From Sinobaca qinghaiensis (GTDB lineage Bacteria > Bacillota > Bacilli > Bacillales > Marinococcaceae), in NCBI RefSeq assembly GCF_003610495.1, contig NZ_RAPK01000006.1, positions 623,451-687,450 of the forward strand: a stretch of DNA of 64,000 bases. The letters are read 5' to 3'. The position numbers and the translations under genes were made by a program. Below the pieces are notes generated by a model. The model was not told the origin of the DNA. It did not search any database and saw only the letters and a program-made list of their open reading frames with translations. Position 1 is the first letter of the stretch. Every line of letters begins with the position of its first letter. Positions 8,682-17,512 of the stretch are shown here, piece after piece.

Positions 8682-8697
8682 TGTGAATCATTTCACA
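8682..8697. promoter_or_regulatory. Rex operator 2
   Basis: TGTGAATCATTTCACA, a perfect TGTGAA-N4-TTCACA palindrome about 10 bases after the predicted transcription start. Its presence also argues against a coding start at the GTG inside it (8683). Confidence 0.85.
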
Positions 8698-8702
8698 ATA
8701 TA

Positions 8703-8718
8703 TGTGAAAACATTCACA
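8703..8718. promoter_or_regulatory. Rex operator 3
   Basis: TGTGAAAACATTCACA, a perfect palindrome 21 bases centre-to-centre from operator 2 (two helical turns) and directly upstream of the ribosome site AGGAGG (8721-8726). Confidence 0.85.
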
Positions 8719-8733
8719 ACAGGAGGAACTACT

Positions 8734-10113
8734 ATGAAAATAGCAGTTATTGGCTGCACCCACGCGGGAACAGCAGCTATTACCAATATGGCAGAAATGT
8801 ACCCGGAAGCCGACATCCACGTATTCGAAAAAAATAATAATATATCTTTTTTATCCTGCGGCATCGCTTTATACGTCGGCGGAGTGGTAAACGATCCGGA
8901 TGGATTGTTTTATGCATCTCCTAAAGGAATGGAAGAATTAGGGGTGCACATGCACCTTGAACACGAAGTGCTAGAAACTGATACGGAAAACAAAACGCTG
9001 CTGGCTAAAAATCTGCAGACAAATCAAGAAACGGTATATGGTTTCGATAAGCTGGTAATTACTACCGGTTCATGGCCGATCACCCCGCCGATTCCAGGGC
9101 GGGAGCTTGATAATATTATGCTCTGCAAAAACTTCAATCATGCAAAGCATATTATTAAACAGGCACAGCATGCCGAAAGCATTACCGTGGTCGGAGCCGG
9201 CTACATCGGCATTGAGCTGGTGGAAGCTTTTGAAGAAGCCGGTAAAAAAGTTACGTTAATCGACGGAGAAACAAGAATTTTGAACAAGTACCTGGATCCG
9301 GAATTTACCGCTCCAGTACAGAAGTCCCTGGAAGACCGGGGTGTGAATATGGTGCTTGGAGAAACGGTCCGCGAATTTAAAGGAGAAGAAGGAACAGTAC
9401 AGAAAGTGCTGACAACTAATGGAGAATATGAAACAGACATGGTCGTAATGTGTATCGGATTCCGTCCCAATACAGATTTGTTCCGCGGCGAAGTGGATAT
9501 GCTCGACAATGGTGCAATTATCGTAGACAAATATATGCAGACAAGCCGGAAAGATGTGTTTGCTGCCGGTGACTGCTGCACGGTTCCTTATAATCCTACA
9601 GGTGGTAATGCGTATATTCCGCTGGCTACAAACGCGGTACGCATGGGAACGCTGGTCGCCCATAACCTGGAAAAACCTGTTCTGGCCCACCCCGGTACGC
9701 AGGGAACATCCGGTTTGAAAATCTATGAGCATCAAATGGCTTCTACCGGACTGACGGAAATGGCGGCGAAACAGGCCGGTTTTGATACCGGAACTGCTGT
9801 AGTGGAGGACGATTACCGGCCAGCATTTATGCCGGATAATGCTGTCATTAAGCTGAAAATTGTATATGACACAAAAACACACCGTCTGCTGGGCGCACAG
9901 GTTATTTCCGAAGCGGATTTCACCCAGTCCATCAATACGCTGAGCGTGGCGATTCAACAGCAGATGACGGTAGAACAGCTTGCGATGAATGATTTCTTTT
10001 TCCAGCCTCACTTTAACAAGCCTTGGAATTACCTTAATATGGCCGGACTTGAAGCGATGAAAAATATAAAAGCACGGGCTGCAGATAAAAGAAAAGTACC
10101 GGCTGCTGTTTAA
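8734..10113 (+). CDS. nox: NADH oxidase / CoA-disulfide-reductase family flavoprotein
   Basis: 459-aa FAD- and NADH-dependent oxidoreductase. The N-terminal FAD fold (AVIGCTHAGTAAI), the redox-active Cys42 in SFLSCGIALYVGG, a second Rossmann motif (VVGAGYIGIELVEAFEEAGKKVTLID) and the FAD-binding DVFAAGDC are all visible. The single Cys42 is the hallmark of water-forming NADH oxidases and CoA-disulfide reductases. Regulation by Rex, which senses the NADH/NAD+ ratio, favours the NADH-oxidase reading: it would regenerate NAD+ with oxygen. Start chosen at the ATG 8 nt after AGGAGG; the longer frame begins inside a Rex operator. Monocistronic, ending in a strong terminator. Confidence 0.9.
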   Translation: MKIAVIGCTHAGTAAITNMAEMYPEADIHVFEKNNNISFLSCGIALYVGGVVNDPDGLFYASPKGMEELGVHMHLEHEVLETDTENKTLLAKNLQTNQETVYGFDKLVITTGSWPITPPIPGRELDNIMLCKNFNHAKHIIKQAQHAESITVVGAGYIGIELVEAFEEAGKKVTLIDGETRILNKYLDPEFTAPVQKSLEDRGVNMVLGETVREFKGEEGTVQKVLTTNGEYETDMVVMCIGFRPNTDLFRGEVDMLDNGAIIVDKYMQTSRKDVFAAGDCCTVPYNPTGGNAYIPLATNAVRMGTLVAHNLEKPVLAHPGTQGTSGLKIYEHQMASTGLTEMAAKQAGFDTGTAVVEDDYRPAFMPDNAVIKLKIVYDTKTHRLLGAQVISEADFTQSINTLSVAIQQQMTVEQLAMNDFFFQPHFNKPWNYLNMAGLEAMKNIKARAADKRKVPAAV

Positions 10114-10133
10114 TTCCCAATGATAGAATATAA

Positions 10134-10160
10134 AAAAGCACGGCTACCGGCCGTGCTTTT
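10134..10160 (+). terminator. Terminator of nox
   Basis: AAAAGCACGGC and GCCGTGCTTTT form an 11-bp perfect stem with a 5-base loop. Confidence 0.85.
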
Positions 10161-10303
10161 AATTATGTCCAAATAAAGGCAGTACAAAAATTCATACTGT
10201 AAAGAATGGGCATTAAGGTTTTAATCTATAGAAAAAAAGGTAAATTATTTAAGATGAATTTAATGAAAAATATGAAACATGAGCAGAAGAAAGGATGTAC
10301 CTT

Positions 10304-11314
10304 ATGAAAGCAGTTGGATTTTTTGAATCTTTATCTATTGATAACAATGAAAGCTTACAAAATATAACAAAAGATAAACCGAAAGCAGAAGATCATGATA
10401 TTCTTGTACGGATAAAAGCGGTGTCAGTTAATCCGGTAGATACAAAAGTCAGGATGTCCGGGACAGAAAAAACGGAGGAAGCCCGGGTTCTTGGGTTTGA
10501 TGCAGCTGGTGTTGTAGAAGAAGTAGGGGAACGCTGTCAGCTGTTTAAGCCGGGAGACGAAGTTTATTATGCCGGAGATATCACCAGGCCCGGTACCAAC
10601 AGTGAGTTTCATCTAGTTGATGAACGGATTGCAGGAAAGAAGCCGAAAAGCCTCAGCTTTGCAGAGAGTGCCGCCATGCCTCTTACGACGCTTACGGCCT
10701 GGGAAGGACTGTTCGAGCGGATGGGTATTTCCAGCGAAAAAGACAAGCGGAAGCCGATTTTGATTATCGGCGGCGCCGGCGGAGCGGGATCTGCAGCTAT
10801 TCAGCTGGCAAAGACTGCCGGCCTGGAAGTTATAGCCACCGCTTCCCGTGAAGAATCGGCGGACTGGTGCCGGGAATTAGGAGCAGATCACATTATTAAT
10901 CATAAGCAGGATCTGCTTCCGCAGCTGCAGCAGTCCGGTTTTCCGGACGTGCCGTATATTTTCTGCCTGAATGATACAGCCGGGCATTGGGAAAGTATGG
11001 CTGAAATCATAAGTCCACAGGGAATTATCTGTTCCATTGTGGAAACAGAAGAGAAGCTGGACCTGACGATGCTTCAGCATAAAAGTGCTGCTTTCGTCTG
11101 GGAATTCATGTTCACGCGTTCCACTTATATGACAGATGATGTTCGTGAACAGCACCGGATTTTAAATGAAGCAGCAGAAATGATCGACAAAGGAGTGCTG
11201 CGATCTACGTTGACAGAAACACTGTTTCCTATAAATGCCGAACAAATCAGGGAAGCCCACCGGAAAGTAGAATCCGGCAGAATGATCGGAAAAGTAGTGA
11301 TAGCAGAAGACTAG
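10304..11314 (+). CDS. Zinc-binding-type alcohol dehydrogenase family / quinone-reductase-like protein (paralogue 2)
   Basis: 336-aa MDR-superfamily oxidoreductase, near full-length match to the protein at 7547, with the same landmarks: VSVNPVDTKVR, GFDAAGVVEEVGERCQLFKPGDEVYYAG, IIGGAGGAGSAAIQLAK and the C-terminal RKVESGRMIGKVVI. The ATG lies 8 nt after AAAGGA; two earlier in-frame codons do not. It is the first gene of a probable operon with the related enzyme 16 bp downstream. No Rex-type palindrome was found in its 190-bp upstream region. Confidence 0.85.
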   Translation: MKAVGFFESLSIDNNESLQNITKDKPKAEDHDILVRIKAVSVNPVDTKVRMSGTEKTEEARVLGFDAAGVVEEVGERCQLFKPGDEVYYAGDITRPGTNSEFHLVDERIAGKKPKSLSFAESAAMPLTTLTAWEGLFERMGISSEKDKRKPILIIGGAGGAGSAAIQLAKTAGLEVIATASREESADWCRELGADHIINHKQDLLPQLQQSGFPDVPYIFCLNDTAGHWESMAEIISPQGIICSIVETEEKLDLTMLQHKSAAFVWEFMFTRSTYMTDDVREQHRILNEAAEMIDKGVLRSTLTETLFPINAEQIREAHRKVESGRMIGKVVIAED

Positions 11315-11330
11315 AAGGAGGGCACACGAC

Positions 11331-12269
11331 ATGAAAGCCATCGTCATTGAAAAGTATGGAAATGAAAATGAATTTAAAGAGGTAGAAATGGACAGACCTG
11401 TTCCTAAAGCGGGACAGGTTCTGATCGAAGTAAAAGCAGCCTCTGTAAACCCGCTCGACTGGAAAGTAAGAGAGGGGTACTTAAAAGACAGGCTTCCTCT
11501 GCGCTTTCCGGCCATTTTAGGATGGGATGCAGCAGGAGTGATTGTAGAGACAGGAAGCGGGGTATCGGCTTTTAAAAAAGGCGACGCCGTATTTGCTAAA
11601 ACAGAAACCAATGAAAACGGAACGTACGCGGATTATACCTGTATAGAAGAAGAAAAACTGGCTAAAATGCCGGAACGGCTCTCTTTTTCGGAAGCGGCTT
11701 CCGTTCCGCTTGCCGGCCTTACAGCATGGCAGGTACTAAACGATGTAGCGGATGTGCAGGACGGGGATAACGTATTGATTCTCGGCGGCGCCGGCGGCGT
11801 AGGAAGCTTTGCGGTACAGATTGCCAAGCATAAAGGTGCGTATGTAGCCGCTACGGCTAGTGAAGAAAATCAGGGATTTTTAAAATCAATTGGAGCCGAC
11901 CGCCCTATTGATTATAAAAAAGAAGATCCCGCTGATCTGCTAAGCGATGTCGATTTAATATTTGACCTTGTAGGCGGTTTGACAGCAGAAAAGGCGCTTC
12001 CTGCTTTAAAAGAGGGGGGACTTCTTGTCTCCGTTGCGGGAAATCCGGATACAGAAGCCGCCAGAAGCAGAAATATCCGCACTGTTTATCATTCAATTGA
12101 AGCAAGCGGAAAGCAGCTGCAGGAAATTTCGGTTCTGCTGCAGCTTGATATGATTGTTCCTGTCGTAACAGAAGTACTGCCGATGACGGCAGCCGGAGTA
12201 AAGCAGGCTCATCAGTCCAGCCAGGAAGGCCACGTCCGCGGCAAGCTGGTGCTCAATAACCAAAAGTAG
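11331..12269 (+). CDS. NADP-dependent quinone-reductase-like oxidoreductase
   Basis: 312-aa MDR-superfamily enzyme of the zinc-free quinone oxidoreductase branch. The GroES-like part shows VKAASVNPLDWKVREG and GWDAAGVIVETGSGVSAFKKGDAVFA; the cofactor domain shows ILGGAGGVGSFAVQIAKHKGAYVAATAS. It lacks zinc ligands. AAGGAGGG precedes the ATG, 16 bp after the previous stop, so it is co-transcribed with paralogue 2. Only distantly similar to the two paralogues. The substrate is unknown; detoxification of quinones or reactive carbonyls is the usual role proposed. Confidence 0.85.
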   Translation: MKAIVIEKYGNENEFKEVEMDRPVPKAGQVLIEVKAASVNPLDWKVREGYLKDRLPLRFPAILGWDAAGVIVETGSGVSAFKKGDAVFAKTETNENGTYADYTCIEEEKLAKMPERLSFSEAASVPLAGLTAWQVLNDVADVQDGDNVLILGGAGGVGSFAVQIAKHKGAYVAATASEENQGFLKSIGADRPIDYKKEDPADLLSDVDLIFDLVGGLTAEKALPALKEGGLLVSVAGNPDTEAARSRNIRTVYHSIEASGKQLQEISVLLQLDMIVPVVTEVLPMTAAGVKQAHQSSQEGHVRGKLVLNNQK

Positions 12270-12298
12270 AAGATGGAAGTACTATTAGGAGGGTTTTG

Positions 12299-12739
12299 AT
12301 GTTTGGATTAGATAAAAACAAAAATGCAGATGGTGTTATTAATTGCAGCTTTCCTTTTGTTAAGCCAAAAGCAAAAAAAGAAATGGATGGCCAGGTGAGA
12401 GTGAATTATGTGCCGGTAGAAGTACGTGCAGGCCGCGATTACACAATAGATCAGGAATCGGATCTCGAAGTATATTTTCTGGAAGATGACGACCAGAAAT
12501 CGATTGAAAGCATGATTGAGGTGCTGTCTACCTGTGTATATAACAGCCTGATTAAGCAGATGTATATGGAAGGGGAAATTCCATCCCAGGATCGTATTAA
12601 GTTCTTTGAAAAGCATACGGACAATTCGATCGACACGAAAAAAGTTGTAAATGAAATAAAAATGTCCTGGAATGAATCGGAGCAGTGCTACGGTCCAAAA
12701 GGTGAAGTTGAAAAAACCGTACGAGAAGACATGGTGTAA
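12299..12739 (+). CDS. Hypothetical protein (146 aa)
   Basis: Not recognised. The ATG at 12299 has AGGAGGG about 6 nt upstream. The protein is soluble and acidic, starts MFGLDKNKNADGVINCSFPF, has a central acidic stretch (YFLEDDDQKSIESMIEVLSTCVYNSLIKQMY) with likely helix, and has no membrane span or signal peptide. It follows the dehydrogenase gene by 29 bp and ends in its own terminator, so it is probably the last gene of that operon. No function is proposed. Confidence 0.7.
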   Translation: MFGLDKNKNADGVINCSFPFVKPKAKKEMDGQVRVNYVPVEVRAGRDYTIDQESDLEVYFLEDDDQKSIESMIEVLSTCVYNSLIKQMYMEGEIPSQDRIKFFEKHTDNSIDTKKVVNEIKMSWNESEQCYGPKGEVEKTVREDMV

Positions 12740-12750
12740 ACAAGCTCAGC

Positions 12751-12784
12751 AAAAGCAGAATCCGTCCGGATTCTGCTTTTTTTT
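12751..12784 (+). terminator. Terminator of the dehydrogenase operon
   Basis: AAGCAGAATCC and GGATTCTGCTT form an 11-bp perfect stem with a 4-base loop, followed by a run of eight or more T. Confidence 0.9.
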
Positions 12785-12898
12785 GGGCAGGAAGATAAAA
12801 CAAGGCTTTTTGAAACCTCTGCTTTTGAGGCACAGGAACGGATATGGTAAAATACTTAGACACTCGAAGAGAATAAAGATAGGAGGGAGGAAGAAAAG

Positions 12899-14629
12899 GT
12901 GCGTAGAATTCTGACGTTTTTAGGGCCTTATAAAATAGGAATTGCAATCGCTTTATTTGTTATGCTCGTTGAACTTTCAGTCGAGCTGTTTCAGCCGTTT
13001 ATTATAGCCAGAATTATCGATGAAGGCGTGATGCAGGAGGATCTGGGAGTGGTTTTTCGGCTCGGCGGCCTTCTGGTGGGACTATCGCTGGTAGCATTTG
13101 CCGGTGGGATTATCAGTTCTTTTTACGCCGCCCATATCAGCCAGAGTGCGGGTCTTGATATTCGAAGCCGCGTCTATCATAAAGTTCAGGCCTTTTCTTT
13201 CTCCCATTTCGCAGCTTTTCAGACATCTACGCTTTTAACGAGAATGACAAATGATGTTACATCAATACAGCAGACTATTTTTATGAGCCTGCGCTTTTTT
13301 ATTCGTGCGCCGCTTCTTGTGGCGGGAAGTGTTGTTATGGCACTGGTTGTAAACTGGCAGCTGGGCCTGCTTTTTTTGATTACCGTTCCGATCATTCTCG
13401 GATTTCTTTTCTGGGTGATGAAGCGGGCCGATAAAATGTTCCGCACCGTCCAGGCAAAGCTTGATACGGTGAACCGGGTGATGCAGGACAACCTGTCCCG
13501 TATCCGCCTGATTCGTGTTTTTTTAAGACAGGATGTTGAAAAAGGTCATTTCACCGATTCAGCCCAGGATCTTCGTTTTCAAACCGTCTCGGCTCTGCGG
13601 ATGGCTGAAATGACGATGCCGGTCATTCTGCTGATTATGAATGCTACTATTATCGGTGTTCTCTGGTTTGGAAATATACAGGTCCAGGCAGGATCAGCAA
13701 CTACTGGAGAAATCGTGGCGCTGGTTAATTACGCGACGAGAATGACAGGGGCGCTTTCCATTTTTGGCTGGATTATTATGATGGTATCGAGAGCCAGAGC
13801 GTCCTCAGTACGGGTCGGGGAAGTCCTTGACACGGAAACAAAGCCTTTTACGGATAAAAAACGGACATCCGCTCCGGCAGCCGTAAACGGAAGACTTACT
13901 TTTGAAAATGTGGCATTTCATTATCCGGACACATCCATGCCGGTACTGGAAAACGTGAATTTTGATATAAAAGCAGGCGAACGAATTGCGATTCTTGGCG
14001 CTACCGGCTCCGGTAAAACGTCTTTGTTCCAGCTGATTCCCAAGCTGTATGAAGCCGATACCGGTACAATACGACTGGACGGCAAAGATATCCAAGAGAT
14101 AGAAACAGCAGATCTGCGCCAGCACGTAGGCTATGTGCCGCAGGAGCCATTTTTGTTTACCGGAACGATGAGGGAAAACATCGAATGGGGTAAAGAAGAT
14201 GCGACCGATGCAGAAATTGAAAAAGCAGCAAAGCGCGCCCAGATTCATGAGACGATTATGGATCTGCCGGATGGGTATCAAACACTGGTCGGCCAGAAAG
14301 GCGTCAATTTATCCGGCGGCCAGAAACAGCGTGTGTCGATTGCGCGGGCTTTTGTAAGGGAACCGGCTATTCTCCTGCTCGATGACAGCACGAGCGCTCT
14401 TGATGCAGGTACGGAAAAAAAGCTTGTTGAAGCACTGCAGGAGTACGCCTGTACGACCCTTCTTATTACGCAGAAAATCAGTACAGCCATGAATGCCGAC
14501 AGAGTGTTTTTACTCGAAGACGGCACTATATCCGTGCAGGGAACTCATGAAGAACTGCTGAAAGAATCAGAGCTGTACCGGAAAATTACAGAGTCGCAGT
14601 TTGGAAAGGGGTCGGTGTCCTATGTTTAA
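12899..14629 (+). CDS. ABC exporter subunit with degenerate ATPase site (YfiB-like)
   Basis: 576-aa half-transporter: six-span exporter domain (about 1-310) fused to an ATPase domain. Walker A is GATGSGKTS and the signature LSGGQKQR (from 471) is intact. The Walker B catalytic glutamate is Asp496 (LLLDDS) and the switch histidine is Gln525 (LLITQK). This is the non-catalytic partner pattern of heterodimeric multidrug exporters such as BmrCD or YfiBC. GTG start, 8 nt after GGGAGG. It overlaps the next subunit gene by 8 bp, as expected for a 1:1 complex in the membrane. Substrate unknown. Confidence 0.9.
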   Translation: MRRILTFLGPYKIGIAIALFVMLVELSVELFQPFIIARIIDEGVMQEDLGVVFRLGGLLVGLSLVAFAGGIISSFYAAHISQSAGLDIRSRVYHKVQAFSFSHFAAFQTSTLLTRMTNDVTSIQQTIFMSLRFFIRAPLLVAGSVVMALVVNWQLGLLFLITVPIILGFLFWVMKRADKMFRTVQAKLDTVNRVMQDNLSRIRLIRVFLRQDVEKGHFTDSAQDLRFQTVSALRMAEMTMPVILLIMNATIIGVLWFGNIQVQAGSATTGEIVALVNYATRMTGALSIFGWIIMMVSRARASSVRVGEVLDTETKPFTDKKRTSAPAAVNGRLTFENVAFHYPDTSMPVLENVNFDIKAGERIAILGATGSGKTSLFQLIPKLYEADTGTIRLDGKDIQEIETADLRQHVGYVPQEPFLFTGTMRENIEWGKEDATDAEIEKAAKRAQIHETIMDLPDGYQTLVGQKGVNLSGGQKQRVSIARAFVREPAILLLDDSTSALDAGTEKKLVEALQEYACTTLLITQKISTAMNADRVFLLEDGTISVQGTHEELLKESELYRKITESQFGKGSVSYV

Positions 14630-16457
14630 GCAGATCAAAGACCCTTTTTCCTATTCGAGAGAAAAGCTTGGGGCAATGTATGAGGAATACGCTCCGAGAG
14701 CAGACCGCCCCAAGGTCCAGAACTGGCGGCAGACGTTAAAAAGATTATGGTCCTACTTAACATATAAGAAATGGAAGCTTGTCGTTATCATTATTATGAT
14801 TGCTCTAAGCTCGGCTCTGGCACTGCTCGGGCCACTGCTCGTAGGGATGGGGATCGACCGGTTTATTGTTTCGCAGGAATCCTCTGTTATTGGAGTATTT
14901 CTGCTGTTGCTGGCCGGTGTGTATATTCTTCATTCGGTCACGGTGCTGATTCAGCAGTTTATGATGATCAGCGTGGCTCAGCTGGCTGTGTTTCATATGC
15001 GGCAGGATTTGTTTCACCATCTGCACGATCTGCCGATTCCTTTTTTTGATAAAAGGCAGCACGGCGATTTGATGAGCCGTGTTACCAACGACATGGATAA
15101 TATCAGCACGACGCTGAACAGCTCCATTATTCAAGTGTTTACGAGCCTGCTGACGCTGATCGGTACATTGGCTGTTATGCTCTGGCTCAGTCCGCTTCTC
15201 ACTGTTATTACGCTTACTATCGTTCCTTTGATGGCGGTCGGGCTGAAATGGATTACAAAGCGCACCCGGATATTATTTAAAGCACAGCAGCGCCGGCTGG
15301 GTGATCTGAATGGATATATTCAGGAAACAATGTCCGGCCAGCGCATGATCAAATCATTTTCCCAGGAGCCGAGAGTGCTGGAGGAATTTCATCATAAAAG
15401 CATGGAATTGAAGCAGGCGGGGTTCTGGGCACAGACAATTTCCGGATTTATTCCCAAACTGATGAACACGCTCAATAATGTCAGTTTTGCTCTTATAGCC
15501 GGCGCCGGAGGTTTCCTTGCTGTGCAGGGGGTCATCACGATAGGTGTGATCGTTGTATTTGTGGAATATGCACGACAGTTTACCCGTCCGCTGAGCGACC
15601 TGGCCAACCAGTTTAATACGATTTTGTCTGCGCTTGCCGGGGCGGAGCGGGTATTTGATATTATGGATGAAAAAAAGGAAGAGGAGCCGGAAGGCATATC
15701 TCCCTGGAAAACGATTCGGGGAGAAGTGGACTTCTCCCATGTCAGCTTTGCCTACGATAAAGAAAATGGACAGACTATTAAAGATATCAGCCTGCGTGCC
15801 AGGCCCGGAGAGACCGTGGCGTTTGTCGGGCCGACTGGAGCAGGGAAAACGACCCTTATCCAGCTGCTATCCCGCTTTTACGAGCCGGGTGAAGGACAGA
15901 TTACACTCGATGGAGTAGACATTAATAAAGCCTCCCGGATTCATCTTCGGCAGCAGATGGGGTTTGTGCTTCAGGAAGCCTTTTTGTTTCAAGGATCGCT
16001 GCGGGAAAATATTCGCTACGGCCGTCTCGATGCCACTGATGAAGAAGTGGAAAAAGCAGCAAGAGAAGCTAACGCCCACAGCTTTATTATGAGGCTTCCG
16101 GATCAGTATGATACGGTTCTGCAGCAGGACGGAGACGGTATCAGCCAGGGACAGAAACAGCTGATTTCCATTGCCCGCGCTCTTTTGGCGGATCCTAAAA
16201 TTCTTGTGCTTGATGAAGCGACGAGCAACGTAGACACTATTACAGAAGTGAAAATTCAGGAGGCCCTAGAGCGCCTGCTTAAAGGCAGGACTAGTTTCGT
16301 GATTGCCCACCGGCTCAATACCATCCAGCAGGCAGACCAGATTGTGGTACTGCAGGACGGTTCTATTGCTGAAAAAGGCTCCCATGAGGAGCTGATGAAG
16401 CAGAAGGGTTTTTATCAGCAGCTGCAGGCAAGCCAAATGGAGCATTATGTAAGTTAA
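14622..16457 (+). CDS. ABC exporter subunit with catalytic ATPase site (YfiC-like)
   Basis: 611-aa partner half-transporter. The membrane domain (about 40-340) is followed by the ATPase domain with GPTGAGKTT, Walker B VLDEATS with Glu532, and His563 (VIAHR). Its signature is degenerate, ISQGQ (from 507). The two subunits therefore combine into one complete site (Walker motifs of this subunit plus LSGGQ of the partner) and one degenerate site. The ATG at 14622 overlaps the upstream stop; a longer in-frame reading into the partner gene is not supported. A strong terminator follows. Confidence 0.9.
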   Translation: MFKQIKDPFSYSREKLGAMYEEYAPRADRPKVQNWRQTLKRLWSYLTYKKWKLVVIIIMIALSSALALLGPLLVGMGIDRFIVSQESSVIGVFLLLLAGVYILHSVTVLIQQFMMISVAQLAVFHMRQDLFHHLHDLPIPFFDKRQHGDLMSRVTNDMDNISTTLNSSIIQVFTSLLTLIGTLAVMLWLSPLLTVITLTIVPLMAVGLKWITKRTRILFKAQQRRLGDLNGYIQETMSGQRMIKSFSQEPRVLEEFHHKSMELKQAGFWAQTISGFIPKLMNTLNNVSFALIAGAGGFLAVQGVITIGVIVVFVEYARQFTRPLSDLANQFNTILSALAGAERVFDIMDEKKEEEPEGISPWKTIRGEVDFSHVSFAYDKENGQTIKDISLRARPGETVAFVGPTGAGKTTLIQLLSRFYEPGEGQITLDGVDINKASRIHLRQQMGFVLQEAFLFQGSLRENIRYGRLDATDEEVEKAAREANAHSFIMRLPDQYDTVLQQDGDGISQGQKQLISIARALLADPKILVLDEATSNVDTITEVKIQEALERLLKGRTSFVIAHRLNTIQQADQIVVLQDGSIAEKGSHEELMKQKGFYQQLQASQMEHYVS

Positions 16458-16494
16458 AACCCGGGAACGCGTGGAAGCGGTCCCGGGTTTTTCT
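16458..16494 (+). terminator. Terminator of the ABC exporter operon
   Basis: AACCCGGGA and TCCCGGGTT stem around a 14-base loop, followed by T-rich sequence. It reaches the end of the convergent monooxygenase gene. Confidence 0.85.
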
Positions 16495-16495
16495 T

Positions 16496-17497
16496 TCAGC
16501 TGGATAGGTTAAATGCTTCGGCTAAAAGCGTATACGAACGCATGCGGGCTTCATGATCATAAATATTAGTAATAATAAGAGCCTCATCCGCCTGGTACTG
16601 TTCTGCCAGTTTTTCCAGCTTCGCTTTAACGGTGTGCGGCGTACCGACAATGGTCCGGGCCCGGTTTTCCCGGATCCGTTTTTTGTCGTCTTCGGACAGG
16701 CGCTGCTGAAATAGTTCATCCGGGGAAGGCAGCTTCGTACTTGTGCCCTTCTCTACGTTAAGCAGCCATCTGTCCTGGCTCAACGCGAGCTTGTCAGCTT
16801 CATCCTGGGTAGGAGCGCACACAACAAATATACAGAAATTTACCGCGGGAGAAGGAAGTCTTTCGCTCGGAAGGAAATTTTGAATATATGCTTCGGCAGC
16901 ATCCTTTCCCTGCGTTGGATTAATAAAATGCCCGTAGGTAAAACCGGCACTGTTTCTGGCTGCATGTTTGGCTCCGCGCGTGGAAAGGCCGAGCACCCAC
17001 GTTTCCGGCAGAAACGTTGTTTGGGGTGAGGCTTTAATGGACGCATAAGGATGGCCGCTCGGCAGATTGCTGTCAATAAAGCCCTGCAGGTCAGCTAAAA
17101 GCCTTGGGAATTCAATCAGGTTTTTCTTTACTCCGTCGGTCAGGGCGAGCCGGATGGTCTGGCCGCCTCCCGGAGACCGGCCGACACCAAGGTCAATCCG
17201 GCCGGGAAATAATGCTTCAAGCACCTTGAAATTTTCAGCGACTTTATAGGGGCTGTACTGCGGAAGCAGCACGCCCCCGGATCCGACCCGGATCCGGCTG
17301 GTGCAGGTAGCGAGGTGGGAAATTAATATTTCCGGTGATGTACCGGCGAGGCCGCTTGTACTGTGGTGTTCAGCGACCCAGAACCGCGAATACCCAAGGG
17401 CTTCTGCATGCTGGGCGAGCTCTTTTGTATTGCAGAGCGCTTCGTGGGCATCGGAGCCGGAAGGAATGGGCGACTGGTCTAATACACTTAGTTTCAA
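16496..17497 (-). CDS. LLM-class flavin-dependent oxidoreductase (luciferase-like)
   Basis: 333-aa bacterial luciferase-like monooxygenase of the MsnO8/YceB-type subgroup. Visible features are LSVLDQSPIPSG at the N-terminus, RFWVAEHH, the GSGGVLLPQYSPYKVAENF motif, RIDLGVGRSPGG, and the C-terminal IVGTPHTVKAKLEKLAEQYQADEALIITN. It probably uses FMNH2 and oxygen; the substrate is unknown. The start is a TTG with AAAGG about 11 nt upstream. It lies 15 bp downstream of csaA on the same strand, so the two may form an operon. Confidence 0.85.
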   Translation of the reverse strand: MKLSVLDQSPIPSGSDAHEALCNTKELAQHAEALGYSRFWVAEHHSTSGLAGTSPEILISHLATCTSRIRVGSGGVLLPQYSPYKVAENFKVLEALFPGRIDLGVGRSPGGGQTIRLALTDGVKKNLIEFPRLLADLQGFIDSNLPSGHPYASIKASPQTTFLPETWVLGLSTRGAKHAARNSAGFTYGHFINPTQGKDAAEAYIQNFLPSERLPSPAVNFCIFVVCAPTQDEADKLALSQDRWLLNVEKGTSTKLPSPDELFQQRLSEDDKKRIRENRARTIVGTPHTVKAKLEKLAEQYQADEALIITNIYDHEARMRSYTLLAEAFNLSS

Positions 17498-17512
17498 AAA
17501 AACGCAACCTTT

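Noticed and set aside
9256-10011. 251-codon minus-strand frame inside nox
   Set aside because: Shadow of the nox gene; no ribosome site, low-complexity His/Cys-rich translation, no family resemblance.
10114-10303. Rex operator upstream of dehydrogenase paralogue 2
   Set aside because: No TGTGAA-N4-TTCACA palindrome was found in this interval, unlike the nox promoter.
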